A DNA stretch of 64,000 bases, from assembly GCF_014250685.1 (NCBI RefSeq), contig NZ_JACFAJ010000006.1:372001-436000 (forward strand), in the 5' to 3' direction. Source of the DNA: Cetobacterium sp. 2A. Lineage in GTDB: Bacteria > Fusobacteriota > Fusobacteriia > Fusobacteriales > Fusobacteriaceae. The position numbers and the translations under genes were made by a program. Under the pieces are notes generated by a model. The model had not been told where the DNA came from. It worked only from the letters and a program-made list of their open reading frames with translations, and searched no databases. Position 1 is the stretch's first letter. Every line of letters starts with the position of its first letter. Of the stretch, positions 43,964 through 53,269 are shown piece by piece.

Positions 43964-44806
43964 TTATCTACCTTTTACTAAGTCGTCTATTTTAACTGCA
44001 ACTTTTAAAATCTCTTCTAAATCTGAAAGATATAACATGTTTGGTCCATCTGATTTTGCATTTTCTGGATCTGGATGAACTTCTGCAAATATTGCATCTA
44101 CTCCAATTGCAAGTCCTGCTCTCATAAGTGGGAAAACATACTCTCTATCTCCTGATGTTGCCGTACCAAGACCACCTGGTTTTTGAACTGCGTGAGTAAC
44201 ATCAAATACCACTGGATATCCAAATTTCCTCATTTCCATAAACGCTCTCATATCAACTACCATATTGTTATATCCAAAAGTTGAACCTCTTTCACATAAC
44301 ATGATATTTGGATTTCCCATCTCTTCCATTTTAGTTACAACGTTTTTCATATCCCAAGGAGCTAAAAATTGTCCCTTTTTGATATTAACTGGTAATCCAG
44401 TTTCTGCTGCTGCTATTAGTAAATCTGTTTGTCTACATAAAAATGCTGGTATTTGAAGTAAATCTACAACTTTAGCTACTTCAGCACACTGCCAAGTTTC
44501 ATGTACATCTGTCACTACTGGAATATTATAAGTTTCTTTTACTTTCTTTAATATCTCTAATCCCTTTTCAAGACCTGGTCCTCTAAATGAATGAATTGAA
44601 GATCTGTTTGCTTTATCAAAAGATGCTTTGAAAATATAATTAATGTTTAATCTATCACAAATCTCTTTTACTTTTCCAGCTATATCCATTACTAGTTCTT
44701 CTGATTCAATAACACATGGACCAGCTATTAATGTAAATCTCTCTGTCCCACCTATTTCAAACTTATTTCCTATTTTAATTTTTTTTACATTTTCTACAAG
44801 TTTCAT
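43964..44806 (-). CDS. kdsA: KDO-8-phosphate synthase
   Basis: Condenses PEP with arabinose-5-P to KDO-8-P for LPS. 280 residues, with FTLIAGPCVIESEELVMDIA, FKASFDKANRSSIHSFRGPG, TDVHE, LCERGSTFGYNNMVVDMR and FDVTHAVQKPG. Its presence shows an outer membrane with LPS. It follows murE by 14 bp. Confidence 0.96.
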   Translation of the reverse strand: MKLVENVKKIKIGNKFEIGGTERFTLIAGPCVIESEELVMDIAGKVKEICDRLNINYIFKASFDKANRSSIHSFRGPGLEKGLEILKKVKETYNIPVVTDVHETWQCAEVAKVVDLLQIPAFLCRQTDLLIAAAETGLPVNIKKGQFLAPWDMKNVVTKMEEMGNPNIMLCERGSTFGYNNMVVDMRAFMEMRKFGYPVVFDVTHAVQKPGGLGTATSGDREYVFPLMRAGLAIGVDAIFAEVHPDPENAKSDGPNMLYLSDLEEILKVAVKIDDLVKGR

Positions 44807-44820
44807 TCTTCCTCCTGTAA

Positions 44821-46215
44821 TTAACTATTAGATAATTTTTTATTTATCGCTTTTCTTGCTTCTTCTTTATCATCAAAATGATGTTTTTCTTTTCCAATAA
44901 TCTGGTAAGTTTCATGACCTTTTCCAGCTATTAGAACTATATCATCTTTATTTGCTAATTTTATTGCTAATTCAATAGCTTTTTCTCTATTTGGTTCTAA
45001 AATAAATTCTTGTTTTTTAAATCCAGCTTTCACCTCATCCAATATAAAGTTAGGATCTTCAGTTCTTGGATTATCTGATGTTGCTATAACTATATCACTA
45101 TATCTTTCTGCTATTTCTGCCATAATTGGTCTTTTAGTTCTGTCTCTATCTCCACCACAACCAAAAACAGTTATAACTTTTGCTTTTTTCATTTCATTTA
45201 TACTCTTCAGAATATTTTCTAGAGCATCTCCAGTGTGAGCATAATCTACTGCAACTGTAAAATCTTGTCCTGCATATACGGGTTCAAATCTTCCTGGAGC
45301 ACCATGTATTTTTTCTATAAGCTCTAAAATCTCATCTTCTGGAACCCCTAAAAGTTTAGCTGCTCCTATAGCTCCTAGTAAATTGTACATATTATATTTA
45401 CCCAATATTTTAAGTTTTCTACCTTTTAATATTTCAGGAGTCAATTCGGCTTTCTTCTCTATAGAATAAGATATTCCACCAAACTCTTCAAATAATCTCT
45501 CTCCATAGATATCATCAATATTTATCACACTATTTCCTTTGCTTTTAAGTTTTTCGAATAAAATCTTTTTAGCATTAAAATATTCTTCCATATTTTTATG
45601 ATAATCTAAATGCTCTGGAGTTAAATTTGTGAAAACAGCTACATCAAAATTTAAAACATCTACTCTTTTCATGCTAAGTGCATGTGAACTCACTTCCATT
45701 ACAAGATATTCTAAATTCTTTTCTACTGCTTTTTTACACATTTTTATTATATCTAGTGATTCTGGAGTAGTATTTGGGGCTTCTATTATCTCATCTCCAA
45801 TTTTATACTCAACCGTTCCTATTCTTGCTACCTTATCCTCTCCTAAAAGAGTTTCTATCATGTATGTCGTCGTTGTTTTTCCATTCGTTCCTGTAACTCC
45901 AACTATTTTTAATTTCTTTTCTGGAGCACCATAAAAATTAGAAGCTATATGTCCTAAATTTTTTCTTAAATCTTTTACAAGATAATAATTCACATCGTGT
46001 TTTAAATCTACTTCCTTAGATACTAAAATTGCTTTCGCACCTTTTGTAACTGCCATATCTATAAATTCATGACCATCTATTAAAGCACCTTCTAATGCTA
46101 CAAAAATATCTCCATCTTTTATTTTTCTTGAATCATATTCCATGTCTTTATAATTTATTGTTTCGTCCACTATCTTTAATGGTTTAAATTCTATCCCACA
46201 AAATATTTTTTCCAT
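44821..46215 (-). CDS. murE: UDP-MurNAc-tripeptide synthetase MurE
   Basis: Adds the third residue to the peptidoglycan stem peptide. 464 residues; Mur ligase N domain, ATP loop GVTGTNGKTTTTYM, NLTPEHLDYH, FGCGGDRDRTKRP and the amino-acid-selectivity motif SDNPRTEDP. DNPR is the signature for meso-diaminopimelate-type substrates; several fusobacteria put meso-lanthionine here instead, which the motif cannot exclude. First gene of murE-kdsA-kdsD. Confidence 0.95.
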   Translation of the reverse strand: MEKIFCGIEFKPLKIVDETINYKDMEYDSRKIKDGDIFVALEGALIDGHEFIDMAVTKGAKAILVSKEVDLKHDVNYYLVKDLRKNLGHIASNFYGAPEKKLKIVGVTGTNGKTTTTYMIETLLGEDKVARIGTVEYKIGDEIIEAPNTTPESLDIIKMCKKAVEKNLEYLVMEVSSHALSMKRVDVLNFDVAVFTNLTPEHLDYHKNMEEYFNAKKILFEKLKSKGNSVINIDDIYGERLFEEFGGISYSIEKKAELTPEILKGRKLKILGKYNMYNLLGAIGAAKLLGVPEDEILELIEKIHGAPGRFEPVYAGQDFTVAVDYAHTGDALENILKSINEMKKAKVITVFGCGGDRDRTKRPIMAEIAERYSDIVIATSDNPRTEDPNFILDEVKAGFKKQEFILEPNREKAIELAIKLANKDDIVLIAGKGHETYQIIGKEKHHFDDKEEARKAINKKLSNS

Positions 46216-46293
46216 AGCTCATCTCCTTAGAAAAATTATATATCAATACTAGCATAATTTTTAGTTTTTTCATAGTTCATAGAAGATATAGAT

Positions 46294-46331
46294 AAAAAAA
46301 AAGCAGCACTCACGCCGTTGTGAGTACTGCT
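46294..46331 (-). terminator. Terminator after satP
   Basis: AGCAGTACTCAC pairs with GTGAGTGCTGCT (12 bp, one G-U) with loop AACGGC, then U8 on the minus strand. Confidence 0.92.
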
Positions 46332-46336
46332 AAATA

Positions 46337-46948
46337 TTACTTCTTGAATATTCCTAAAGGTTTTCCTAAAGGTAAGAACTCTCTACCAAATGTTTTGTTT
46401 AAAACATTTGCTGCTGATCCATAGAATGACATGATAGCGATTGAAATTTCAGCTACTGCTGCTAGAGTATGAGTAAACTCGTAAGCTATTCCAAAAGTTG
46501 CTCCTGCAAGTCCTATGAATAATAAATCTATAAGTATGAAGATTATTAATAGAGTCTTGTTAGTTTCTACTGATGCTAGTGTCATATATAGACTGAATAT
46601 TAAGTATCCAATAAATACGAAACCGAAAGCTTTTGGATCTGCTGCTGCTTTCATTGCCTCTCCAAATACTCCTAATTGTACCATCCAGCTCATAGCCATT
46701 CCGAACCAGAAAAACGCGTATCCTCCGAATGCTGTAGTTCCAAATACATTGTTATGTTTGATATCATTTAAACAAGCTATTAATTGAACAAATGCTCCTA
46801 GGAATATTGCCCAAGGTATAACTAATGATACTCCACTTACAATTCCGAATTTGTTAGCTGAAGCAACTAAAGTTACTATCGCTAGTCCTAATAAACCTAA
46901 TGCTGATGGATCCGCTACTGTTATTTTTACATGATTATCTTGATGCAT
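46337..46948 (-). CDS. satP: Acetate/succinate transporter (GPR1/FUN34/YaaH family)
   Basis: 203 residues, six membrane helices. The family motif near the N-terminus reads ADPSALGLLGLAIVT (usually NPAPLGL), followed by VIPWAIFLGAFVQLIAC and TTAFGGYAFFWFGMAM. SatP-type proteins are hexameric channels or proton-coupled carriers for acetate and succinate, major fermentation products. Monocistronic with strong promoter and terminator. Confidence 0.9.
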   Translation of the reverse strand: MHQDNHVKITVADPSALGLLGLAIVTLVASANKFGIVSGVSLVIPWAIFLGAFVQLIACLNDIKHNNVFGTTAFGGYAFFWFGMAMSWMVQLGVFGEAMKAAADPKAFGFVFIGYLIFSLYMTLASVETNKTLLIIFILIDLLFIGLAGATFGIAYEFTHTLAAVAEISIAIMSFYGSAANVLNKTFGREFLPLGKPLGIFKK

Positions 46949-47002
46949 TTTACTTTTTATCCTCCTAAATTTTTTATATACTTTTATATGAAACCAAAAG
47001 TA

Positions 47003-47031
47003 ATTATATAAAAAATTTCATTAATTGTCAA
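47003..47031 (-). promoter_or_regulatory. satP promoter
   Basis: Consensus TTGACA (47026-47031), 17-bp spacer, consensus TATAAT (47003-47008) on the minus strand; suggests high constitutive expression. Confidence 0.9.
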
Positions 47032-47049
47032 TCATATTTCCATTCATTT

Positions 47050-47997
47050 TTATAATACTAAAGCTGTTGCTCCTTTAATTCCAGCATCGTTTCCTAAAAC
47101 ACCTAAAACTATATCCAAATTATCTAAAGTTACTTTAAGGCTATATTTAGGAAGTTTTTGTTTAACTCTATCTAACAATATATCTCCAGCTAATGCTACT
47201 CCACCAGATAGAACTATCACATCTGGATTTATTATATTTAAAATATTTCCTATTCCCATAGATAAATATTCAGAAATATACTCAACTATATCTAAAGAAA
47301 ATTTATCTCCCTGTTTAGCTGCGTCAAATACATGTTTTGCTTCTAATTTTGAAATATCTCCATCTATCATTTCATATAAAAGATTTGTTTTATTAACCAT
47401 AAGTCTAGAAGTTGCCTCCCTTATAACTCCTGTTGCAGAAGCATAAGTTTCAAAACAACCCTTTTGTCCACATCCACAAAGATTTCCATCCTTTACAATT
47501 TTCATATGTCCTATCTCTCCTCCAGCACCTGTAGCACCAGAAAGAAGCCTTCCATCTATATATATTCCACCACCAATACCTGTCCCCAATGCGATTGTTA
47601 CACTGCTTTTATATCCTTTAGCAGAACCATATCTAGCTTCACCCAAAGCAATAACATTCACATCATTATCAAGTCTTGTTTTCACTCCAGATATTTTTTC
47701 CATCTTTTCACTTATATCTATATCATTTCCCCATGGAAAATTAGCAAAAAATCCAACTATCTTTTGATCTATAACTGGGCCAGGAATCCCCATTCCTATT
47801 CCCTCTAATTTTTTATACTCAATATTTAAGCTAGACATCATTTCTTTTACTTTTTCCCATATTCTTTCTAAAGTTTTATCAACACCCTCACCAGAAAGAG
47901 TTTTTATATTTTCAGTTTTAAGAATATCGCCATTTTCATTCATTATTCCAATTTTACTATTTGTTCCCCCCATATCAATTCCAGCAAAATATCTCAC
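47050..47997 (-). CDS. glk: ROK-family glucokinase
   Basis: 315 residues. The ATP-binding DMGGTNSKIGI, the substrate block TIALGTGIGGGIYIDGRLLSGATGAGGEIGHM, and the ROK zinc site CGCGQKGCFETYAS are clear, with VLSGGVALAGD near the C-terminus. Phosphorylates glucose (or a related sugar) entering glycolysis. Sugar specificity among ROK kinases is hard to fix by sequence. Confidence 0.88.
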   Translation of the reverse strand: MRYFAGIDMGGTNSKIGIMNENGDILKTENIKTLSGEGVDKTLERIWEKVKEMMSSLNIEYKKLEGIGMGIPGPVIDQKIVGFFANFPWGNDIDISEKMEKISGVKTRLDNDVNVIALGEARYGSAKGYKSSVTIALGTGIGGGIYIDGRLLSGATGAGGEIGHMKIVKDGNLCGCGQKGCFETYASATGVIREATSRLMVNKTNLLYEMIDGDISKLEAKHVFDAAKQGDKFSLDIVEYISEYLSMGIGNILNIINPDVIVLSGGVALAGDILLDRVKQKLPKYSLKVTLDNLDIVLGVLGNDAGIKGATALVL

Positions 47998-48163
47998 TGT
48001 ATCACCCCTACACCATATTTTTTTCTGAATCTATTTCAATTATATTAAATCTATTTTTTTTTAACAAGTAAATGTTTGGAGTAATGATTGACCTTTTATT
48101 GAATTTTTTCTACTAATATGCTAACATTTAGTAAATATATCACAAAGTTTGAGAGGAGTTTTT

Positions 48164-49147
48164 ATGAAAAGAAGTTTATCTGGAATACAGCCAAGTGGGA
48201 TTCTTCATCTTGGAAATTATTTTGGAGCAATGAAACAGTTTATTGAAAATCAAGAAAGTCATGATGGGTTTTATTTCATAGCCGATTATCACTCTCTTAC
48301 ATCTTTAACTGACCCAGCTTCACTTAGAGAAAATTCATACAATATAGTATTAGATTACCTAGCTTTAGGTTTAGACCCTGAGAGAAGTACAATTTTCCTT
48401 CAATCTGATGTCCCTGAGCATACTGAACTTATGTGGTTACTTTCAAATGTCACTCCAGTTGGGCTTTTAGAGAGAGGGCATTCTTATAAAGATAAAACTT
48501 CAAAAGGTTTCACAGCTAATACTGGTCTTTTAACATATCCAGTTCTTATGGCCGCTGACATCTTAATGTATGATGCCGATATCGTTCCAGTAGGAAAAGA
48601 TCAAAAGCAACATTTAGAAATGGCAAGAGATATCGCTATGAAATTTAATCAGCAATACAATGTTGAACTTTTCACTCTTCCTGAACCTATGATAATGGAA
48701 TCGCTAGCTGTTGTTCCTGGAACTGACGGTCAAAAGATGAGTAAGTCTTATGGAAACACTATCAATATGTTTGCTTCAAAAAAAGAACTTAAAAAACAGG
48801 TTATGAGTATTGTTACTGATTCTACTCCACTAGAAGAACCTAAAAATCCAAACAACAATATTGTTGATTTATATAAACTTTTTGTTTCAGAAGAAAAAGT
48901 TCAAGAGATGATGGATAAATTCAGAGCTGGAAATTATGGATATGGACATGCTAAAAATGAGCTTCTTGAAGCTATTTTAGAATACTTTGCCGAAGCTAGA
49001 GCTAAGAGAGAAAGACTTGCTGAGAATCCTGAATACGTTGAGGAAATCTTAGCATTAGGAGCTAGAAAAGCTAGAGCAATAGCTAGAGAAAAAATTACAA
49101 AAGCAAAACAAGCAGTTGGTCTTATCGGTAACGCCTATAACAAATAA
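48164..49147 (+). CDS. trpS: Tryptophanyl-tRNA synthetase
   Basis: 327 residues from ATG 48164, eight bases after GAGAGGAG. Class I signatures: PSGILHLGNYFGA (HIGH variant) and KMSKSYGN (KMSKS), with SLTDPASLRE and VPVGKDQKQHLEMARDIA. Charges tRNA-Trp. I looked for a T-box in the 166-bp leader and did not see one. cysK starts 20 bp downstream, so both are probably co-transcribed. Confidence 0.96.
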   Translation: MKRSLSGIQPSGILHLGNYFGAMKQFIENQESHDGFYFIADYHSLTSLTDPASLRENSYNIVLDYLALGLDPERSTIFLQSDVPEHTELMWLLSNVTPVGLLERGHSYKDKTSKGFTANTGLLTYPVLMAADILMYDADIVPVGKDQKQHLEMARDIAMKFNQQYNVELFTLPEPMIMESLAVVPGTDGQKMSKSYGNTINMFASKKELKKQVMSIVTDSTPLEEPKNPNNNIVDLYKLFVSEEKVQEMMDKFRAGNYGYGHAKNELLEAILEYFAEARAKRERLAENPEYVEEILALGARKARAIAREKITKAKQAVGLIGNAYNK

Positions 49148-49167
49148 ATTTCATAGGAGAGTATTTC

Positions 49168-50094
49168 ATGGCCATTAAAAATTCAATCTTAGAAACTATA
49201 GGAAAAACACCTCTTATTAAACTGAACAGATTAAATGATACTCAAGCAGATATCTATTTAAAATTAGAAAATTTTAATCCCGGTGGTAGTACAAAAGATA
49301 GAGCAGCAATGAATATGATTGAAGTTGCTGAAAAAAAAGGTTTATTGACAAAAAATACAACTATTATAGAAGCAACTAGTGGAAATACTGGAATCGCTCT
49401 TGCTATGATTTGTGCAGTTAAAGGATATAATCTCATCATCGTTATGCCAGATACTATGAGTGTAGAAAGACAATTACTCTTAAAAGCTTATGGTGCAACA
49501 ATTATTACAACCGATGGGAAAAAAGGTATGAAAGAGTGCCTAAAAAAAGTTGATGAATTAAAAGAACTATATAATGATGTTTTTATTCCAGATCAATTTA
49601 CTAATTTTGCAAATCCTGATGCTCATTATAACAGCACAGCTTTGGAAATAATAAATGATACAGATAAAAATTTAGATATTTTTATTTGTGGAACAGGAAC
49701 AGGTGGAAGCTTTACTGGAGTAAGTAGAAGATTGAAAGAAGAAATTGAAGGGGTTAAAACTTATTCAGTGGAACCTTTAAATTCTCCACTTTTAACAAAA
49801 GGATATTCTGGACCACATAAAATTCAAGGAATGGGAATGAGTGCTGGATTTGTTCCTATAGTTTATGACGGAACTCTAGCTGATGAAGTTTTAACTGTAG
49901 ACTGTAACGATGCATTTGAGATGACAAGACAACTTGCTCGGTTAGAAGGTGTCCTTTTAGGGATATCATCTGGAGCTGTTGTATCAGCAGCTCTTGAAGT
50001 TGCTAGAAGAGAAGAAAACCACGGTAAAAAAATTGTGGTGCTTTGTACAGATACAGGAGAGAGATATCTTTCTAGTGGAGTTTTTGACAATTAA
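49168..50094 (+). CDS. cysK: Cysteine synthase-family PLP enzyme
   Basis: 308 residues, fold type II PLP enzyme. Schiff-base Lys43 is in GGSTKDRAA, the substrate loop is TSGNTGIAL (71-79), the phosphate cup is GTGTGGSFTG (175-184). The segment after the cup reads HKIQGMGMSAGFVP instead of the common HKIQGIGAGFIP, a change with an extra residue near the active site. Fusobacteria carry several CysK paralogues that make H2S with serine or lanthionine from cysteine, so O-acetylserine sulfhydrylase, cysteine lyase or lanthionine synthase are all possible. Follows trpS. Confidence 0.85.
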   Translation: MAIKNSILETIGKTPLIKLNRLNDTQADIYLKLENFNPGGSTKDRAAMNMIEVAEKKGLLTKNTTIIEATSGNTGIALAMICAVKGYNLIIVMPDTMSVERQLLLKAYGATIITTDGKKGMKECLKKVDELKELYNDVFIPDQFTNFANPDAHYNSTALEIINDTDKNLDIFICGTGTGGSFTGVSRRLKEEIEGVKTYSVEPLNSPLLTKGYSGPHKIQGMGMSAGFVPIVYDGTLADEVLTVDCNDAFEMTRQLARLEGVLLGISSGAVVSAALEVARREENHGKKIVVLCTDTGERYLSSGVFDN

Positions 50095-50126
50095 AAAAAG
50101 GAGAGCACATAAGTGTTCTCCTTTTT
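50095..50126. terminator. Bidirectional terminator between cysK and the FMN-binding-like gene
   Basis: GGAGAGCAC (50100-50108) with GTGTTCTCC (50113-50121), loop ATAA, flanked by A5 and T5. Confidence 0.9.
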
Positions 50127-50129
50127 CAA

Positions 50130-50528
50130 TTATTTAGCAGGTGCATAAACTCCTGAGTTTACAGCATTTTGCATAGCTGCTCTTATTTTTGTAGCTCTTA
50201 CAGAAGCTCCAGCTTTTTCAATATTAGCTGGTGTATATAACAATTCTAATGCTTCTGATAATTTTTTTCCATCAGTTGCTTTTAAAGCTGCTTCATACTT
50301 TGCTTTTTCTAATTCTAACTCTTTATTTTTTAAATAATCTTGATCTTTGTAAGCTAATGTTCTAAATTTTGCATTCTCTACAACATCATTTTTTAAATCA
50401 AATTGAACCTCTACTTGTGTTTCTTGTCCTGATACAAATGTCCCTCTGTAAAGTCCATTTCTGTTAGTAGCTGCATAAGCAACAACTGTTCCTAGAATTG
50501 ATAGTGTTAGAATAAGTTTTTTCATCAT
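50130..50528 (-). CDS. Small exported protein, FMN-binding-domain-like
   Basis: 132 residues with a signal peptide (MMKKLILTLSILGTVVAYA). The mature part, NGLYRGTFVSGQETQVEVQFDLKNDVVENAKFRTLAYK, then a helix and AGASVRATKIRAAMQNAVNSG near the C-terminus, resembles the FMN_bind fold; but the flavinylation motif S-G-A-T-x-T is changed (AGASVRA, no acceptor Thr), so covalent FMN is doubtful. Role unknown; similar proteins in fusobacteria are annotated as FMN-binding. The start overlaps nothing; RBS present. Confidence 0.62.
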   Translation of the reverse strand: MMKKLILTLSILGTVVAYAATNRNGLYRGTFVSGQETQVEVQFDLKNDVVENAKFRTLAYKDQDYLKNKELELEKAKYEAALKATDGKKLSEALELLYTPANIEKAGASVRATKIRAAMQNAVNSGVYAPAK

Positions 50529-50556
50529 TAATCTCCCCTTTAAATAATTTTATATG

Positions 50557-50778
50557 TTAATTCTTTACCAGCGGTCTTCCTTCCGCATCTGTAAACTTTC
50601 CTATCAAAATCATAAAGATATCTATTAGATACCAAATACCAAATCCTCCACCTGAAATCAACTGAAGAATTCCTGTTCCTGTTTTCCCAACATAAAATCT
50701 ATGTACTCCAAACATTCCCAAAAAGATAGCCAGCAATAAAGTTACTACCCAATCTTTTCCAACGTTACTGTTATTCAT
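50557..50778 (-). CDS. TM2-domain protein
   Basis: 73 residues. The TM2 pattern is complete: VVTLLLAIFLGMFGVHRFYVGKTGTGILQLIS with GGFGIWYLIDIFMIL, i.e. two helices linked by the polar HRFYVG turn. Function unknown; TM2 proteins occur widely in bacteria. Between ung and the FMN-binding-like gene. Confidence 0.88.
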   Translation of the reverse strand: MNNSNVGKDWVVTLLLAIFLGMFGVHRFYVGKTGTGILQLISGGGFGIWYLIDIFMILIGKFTDAEGRPLVKN

Positions 50779-50788
50779 AAAATGCCTC

Positions 50789-51466
50789 CTAATTATTAGG
50801 AATCTGCCAATCTATTCTATCTTTTCCTAAACTTTCAAGTATCTCATTCGTTTTTTTGAAATGATCACATCCAAAGAATCCTCTAGATGCTGAAAGAGGG
50901 CTTGGATGAACCCCTTCTAAAATATAATGATTAGAATTAGTAATCAGTTTCTTTTTACTTTTGGCATTATTTCCCCAAAGAATAAAAATGACAGAGTCCT
51001 GTTTTTCATTTAATTTTTTTATTACATCATCTGTAAATATTTCCCAACCTATTTTACTATGAGAGTTTGCATCTCCAGCCCTAACTGTTAAAGCTGTATT
51101 TAAAAGTAGTATACCCTGTTTTGCCCAAGAAACCAAGTACCCATTATTTGGAATAAATGTTCCAAGCTCTTGATTTAACTCTTTATATATATTTCTAAGA
51201 GATGGTGGAATAGGTATTCCAACATTCACAGAAAAAGCTAATCCATGAGCTTGCCCAGCACCATGGTATGGATCTTGACCTAGAATTACAACCTTACAGT
51301 CCTTATAACTTGTCAGTTTAAAAGCTTCAAAAATTTCATCTTTAGGTGGATATATAACTTGAGTTTTGTACTCCTCCACTAAAGTCATTTTTAATTTTTT
51401 ATAATATTCCTTTTCAAATTCACTTCTTAAAACCTCATCCCAATCGTTACCTATCGTAACTGCCAT
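50789..51466 (-). CDS. ung: Uracil-DNA glycosylase
   Basis: Removes uracil from DNA. About 225 residues from ATG 51464-51466 (GGAG six bases ahead; the TTG two codons upstream is unlikely). Family 1 motifs: [22 protein letters not shown] with the catalytic Asp, [12 protein letters not shown], and the [12 protein letters not shown] minor-groove loop. It follows the radical SAM gene by 15 bp. Confidence 0.96.
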   Translation of the reverse strand: MAVTIGNDWDEVLRSEFEKEYYKKLKMTLVEEYKTQVIYPPKDEIFEAFKLTSYKDCKVVILGQDPYHGAGQAHGLAFSVNVGIPIPPSLRNIYKELNQELGTFIPNNGYLVSWAKQGILLLNTALTVRAGDANSHSKIGWEIFTDDVIKKLNEKQDSVIFILWGNNAKSKKKLITNSNHYILEGVHPSPLSASRGFFGCDHFKKTNEILESLGKDRIDWQIPNN

Positions 51467-51481
51467 ATCCAACTCCTACAA

Positions 51482-53254
51482 TTACTTTTTATCTAAAGTT
51501 AGACTTCCGCATTCTGGAATTCTTCCCTTCATTCCACATCCAGCACATGTTTCTCTACAATCTGGAGTTAGAGCAACCTCTTCTGCTTTCTTCAATTCTC
51601 TTTTTAAGAACCCTTTACTCACTCCAATATCTACAATATCCCAAGGCATTTCTGCATCAATATCTCTTGCTCCAAGATATTTTTTCTCATCTATATTTAA
51701 AGTTTCAATAGCTTCTTTCCAGATTCTATAGTTATCTCTGTAGTCATCTAATTTAGCACCATTTCTAAATGCTAACTCTATTAAATCTCCTATGTTTTCA
51801 TCTCCTCTTGATAAGAATCCTTCTAAGTAAGATTTTCTAGAATCATGTATTCTAAGAGTTGTTCCTTTAAGACCATAAAAAGCATCTTTTAACATTTTGT
51901 GTTTTCTATCCATTTCTGCCATATCCATTTGCTCACTCCACTCGAAAGGAGTATGTGGTTTAGGAACAAAATTTGAAACACTTATAGTTATATTTACTCT
52001 TCTTCTTATCGTTCTACATTCCCATGCTACCTTTTTTGCCAACTCATAAATCCCAAGTACATCCTCATCTGTTTCAAAAGGAAGCCCTATCATGAAGTAG
52101 AATTTTAAGTTATCCCAACCAGCGTTAACTGCAGCTATTGCCGTATCTAAAATCTCTTGCTCATTAACACCTTTGTTTATTACATCTCTCATTCTTTGAG
52201 ATCCAGCTTCCGGAGCGAATGTAAATCCTGTTCTTTTCCCTCCACTTATCTCCTCAGCAACTTGAACTGAATATGGATTCATTCTAAGCGATGGCAATGA
52301 AATTCCTAGATTTTTTCCTTCATATTCTTTTTGTAACCCTTTTATTAAAGGAGTTATTTCTGTATAATCACTGCTACTTAAAGATGATAATGAAATCTCT
52401 GAATATCCAGTATTATATAGCATTTTATTTATCAAATCTAAGTTTCCTTCTAAAGTTCTTTCTCTAACTGGTCTATAAACTATTCCAGCTTGGCAGAATC
52501 TACATCCTCTTGTACATCCTCTTTGGATTTCAACTGTTGCTCTATCATGAACTATTTGAATATATGGAACTATTTGGTTCTCATACATCTTAGAGTCATT
52601 TATATCCTCAAGAATTGCTCTTTTTATCTTTCTTTTTCCTTTATGAATACTTGGAATATATACTCCATCGAAATCTTGAATAGCTTCTAACTTTTCTTTT
52701 TTAGTTTTTCCTGATAAAGCAACAAGTGTTTCTGCTATCTTTACCATAGTTTCTTCTCCATCACCAATCACTATGAAATCTAAAAACTTTTCCATAGGAA
52801 CCGGATTCATCATACAAGTTCCACCAGCCATAACTAAAGGATATTCCTCTCCTCTTTCAGCTGAATGAAGTGGTATTTTTGCTAAATCTAGAGCATTTAA
52901 AAGATTTGGATAACACATTTCATAAGAAAGAGAAAATCCTAAAAGATCAAAATCTTTTAAGTCACTCTTAGTTTCTAGTGAAAACATAGGAACATTATTT
53001 TCTCTCATCAACGTTTCTAAATCTTCCATTGGAGAAAATCCTCTCTCCACATAAAACCCTTCTACTCTATTCATAAGACTATATAATATTCTAATACCAA
53101 GATTTGACATTCCTACTTCATATATATCTGGAAAAAACAGACACATTCTGGCTTTTGTCTCTTCTAAATTTTTGTGACAACTATTTATTTCATTTCCTAA
53201 ATATTGAGCTGGCTTTTCTACAGACATCAAATATTTTCCTAAATCTATTTTCAT
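51482..53254 (-). CDS. B12-binding-domain radical SAM protein (TIGR03960-like)
   Basis: 590 residues. An N-terminal cobalamin-binding-like domain (KARMCLFFPDIYEVGMSNLGIRILYSLMN ... LDFIVIGDGEETM) precedes a radical SAM core with CTRGCRFCQAGIVYRP holding the [4Fe-4S] cysteines, and a C-terminal Cys cluster (CRETCAGCGMKGRIPECG). This matches a family found next to ribosomal protein L21 or RNase G genes in clostridia, where a partner DUF2344 protein is usual; none is seen here. Substrate unknown. Followed by ung, preceded by an HD-domain gene. Confidence 0.87.
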   Translation of the reverse strand: MKIDLGKYLMSVEKPAQYLGNEINSCHKNLEETKARMCLFFPDIYEVGMSNLGIRILYSLMNRVEGFYVERGFSPMEDLETLMRENNVPMFSLETKSDLKDFDLLGFSLSYEMCYPNLLNALDLAKIPLHSAERGEEYPLVMAGGTCMMNPVPMEKFLDFIVIGDGEETMVKIAETLVALSGKTKKEKLEAIQDFDGVYIPSIHKGKRKIKRAILEDINDSKMYENQIVPYIQIVHDRATVEIQRGCTRGCRFCQAGIVYRPVRERTLEGNLDLINKMLYNTGYSEISLSSLSSSDYTEITPLIKGLQKEYEGKNLGISLPSLRMNPYSVQVAEEISGGKRTGFTFAPEAGSQRMRDVINKGVNEQEILDTAIAAVNAGWDNLKFYFMIGLPFETDEDVLGIYELAKKVAWECRTIRRRVNITISVSNFVPKPHTPFEWSEQMDMAEMDRKHKMLKDAFYGLKGTTLRIHDSRKSYLEGFLSRGDENIGDLIELAFRNGAKLDDYRDNYRIWKEAIETLNIDEKKYLGARDIDAEMPWDIVDIGVSKGFLKRELKKAEEVALTPDCRETCAGCGMKGRIPECGSLTLDKK

Positions 53255-53269
53255 TATTTATCCTCTCTT

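Noticed and set aside
47998..48163. T-box leader for trpS
   Set aside because: I saw no T-box sequence (TGGxACCGCG-like) or terminator/antiterminator pair in this gap; only a weak TTGACC with a poor -10.
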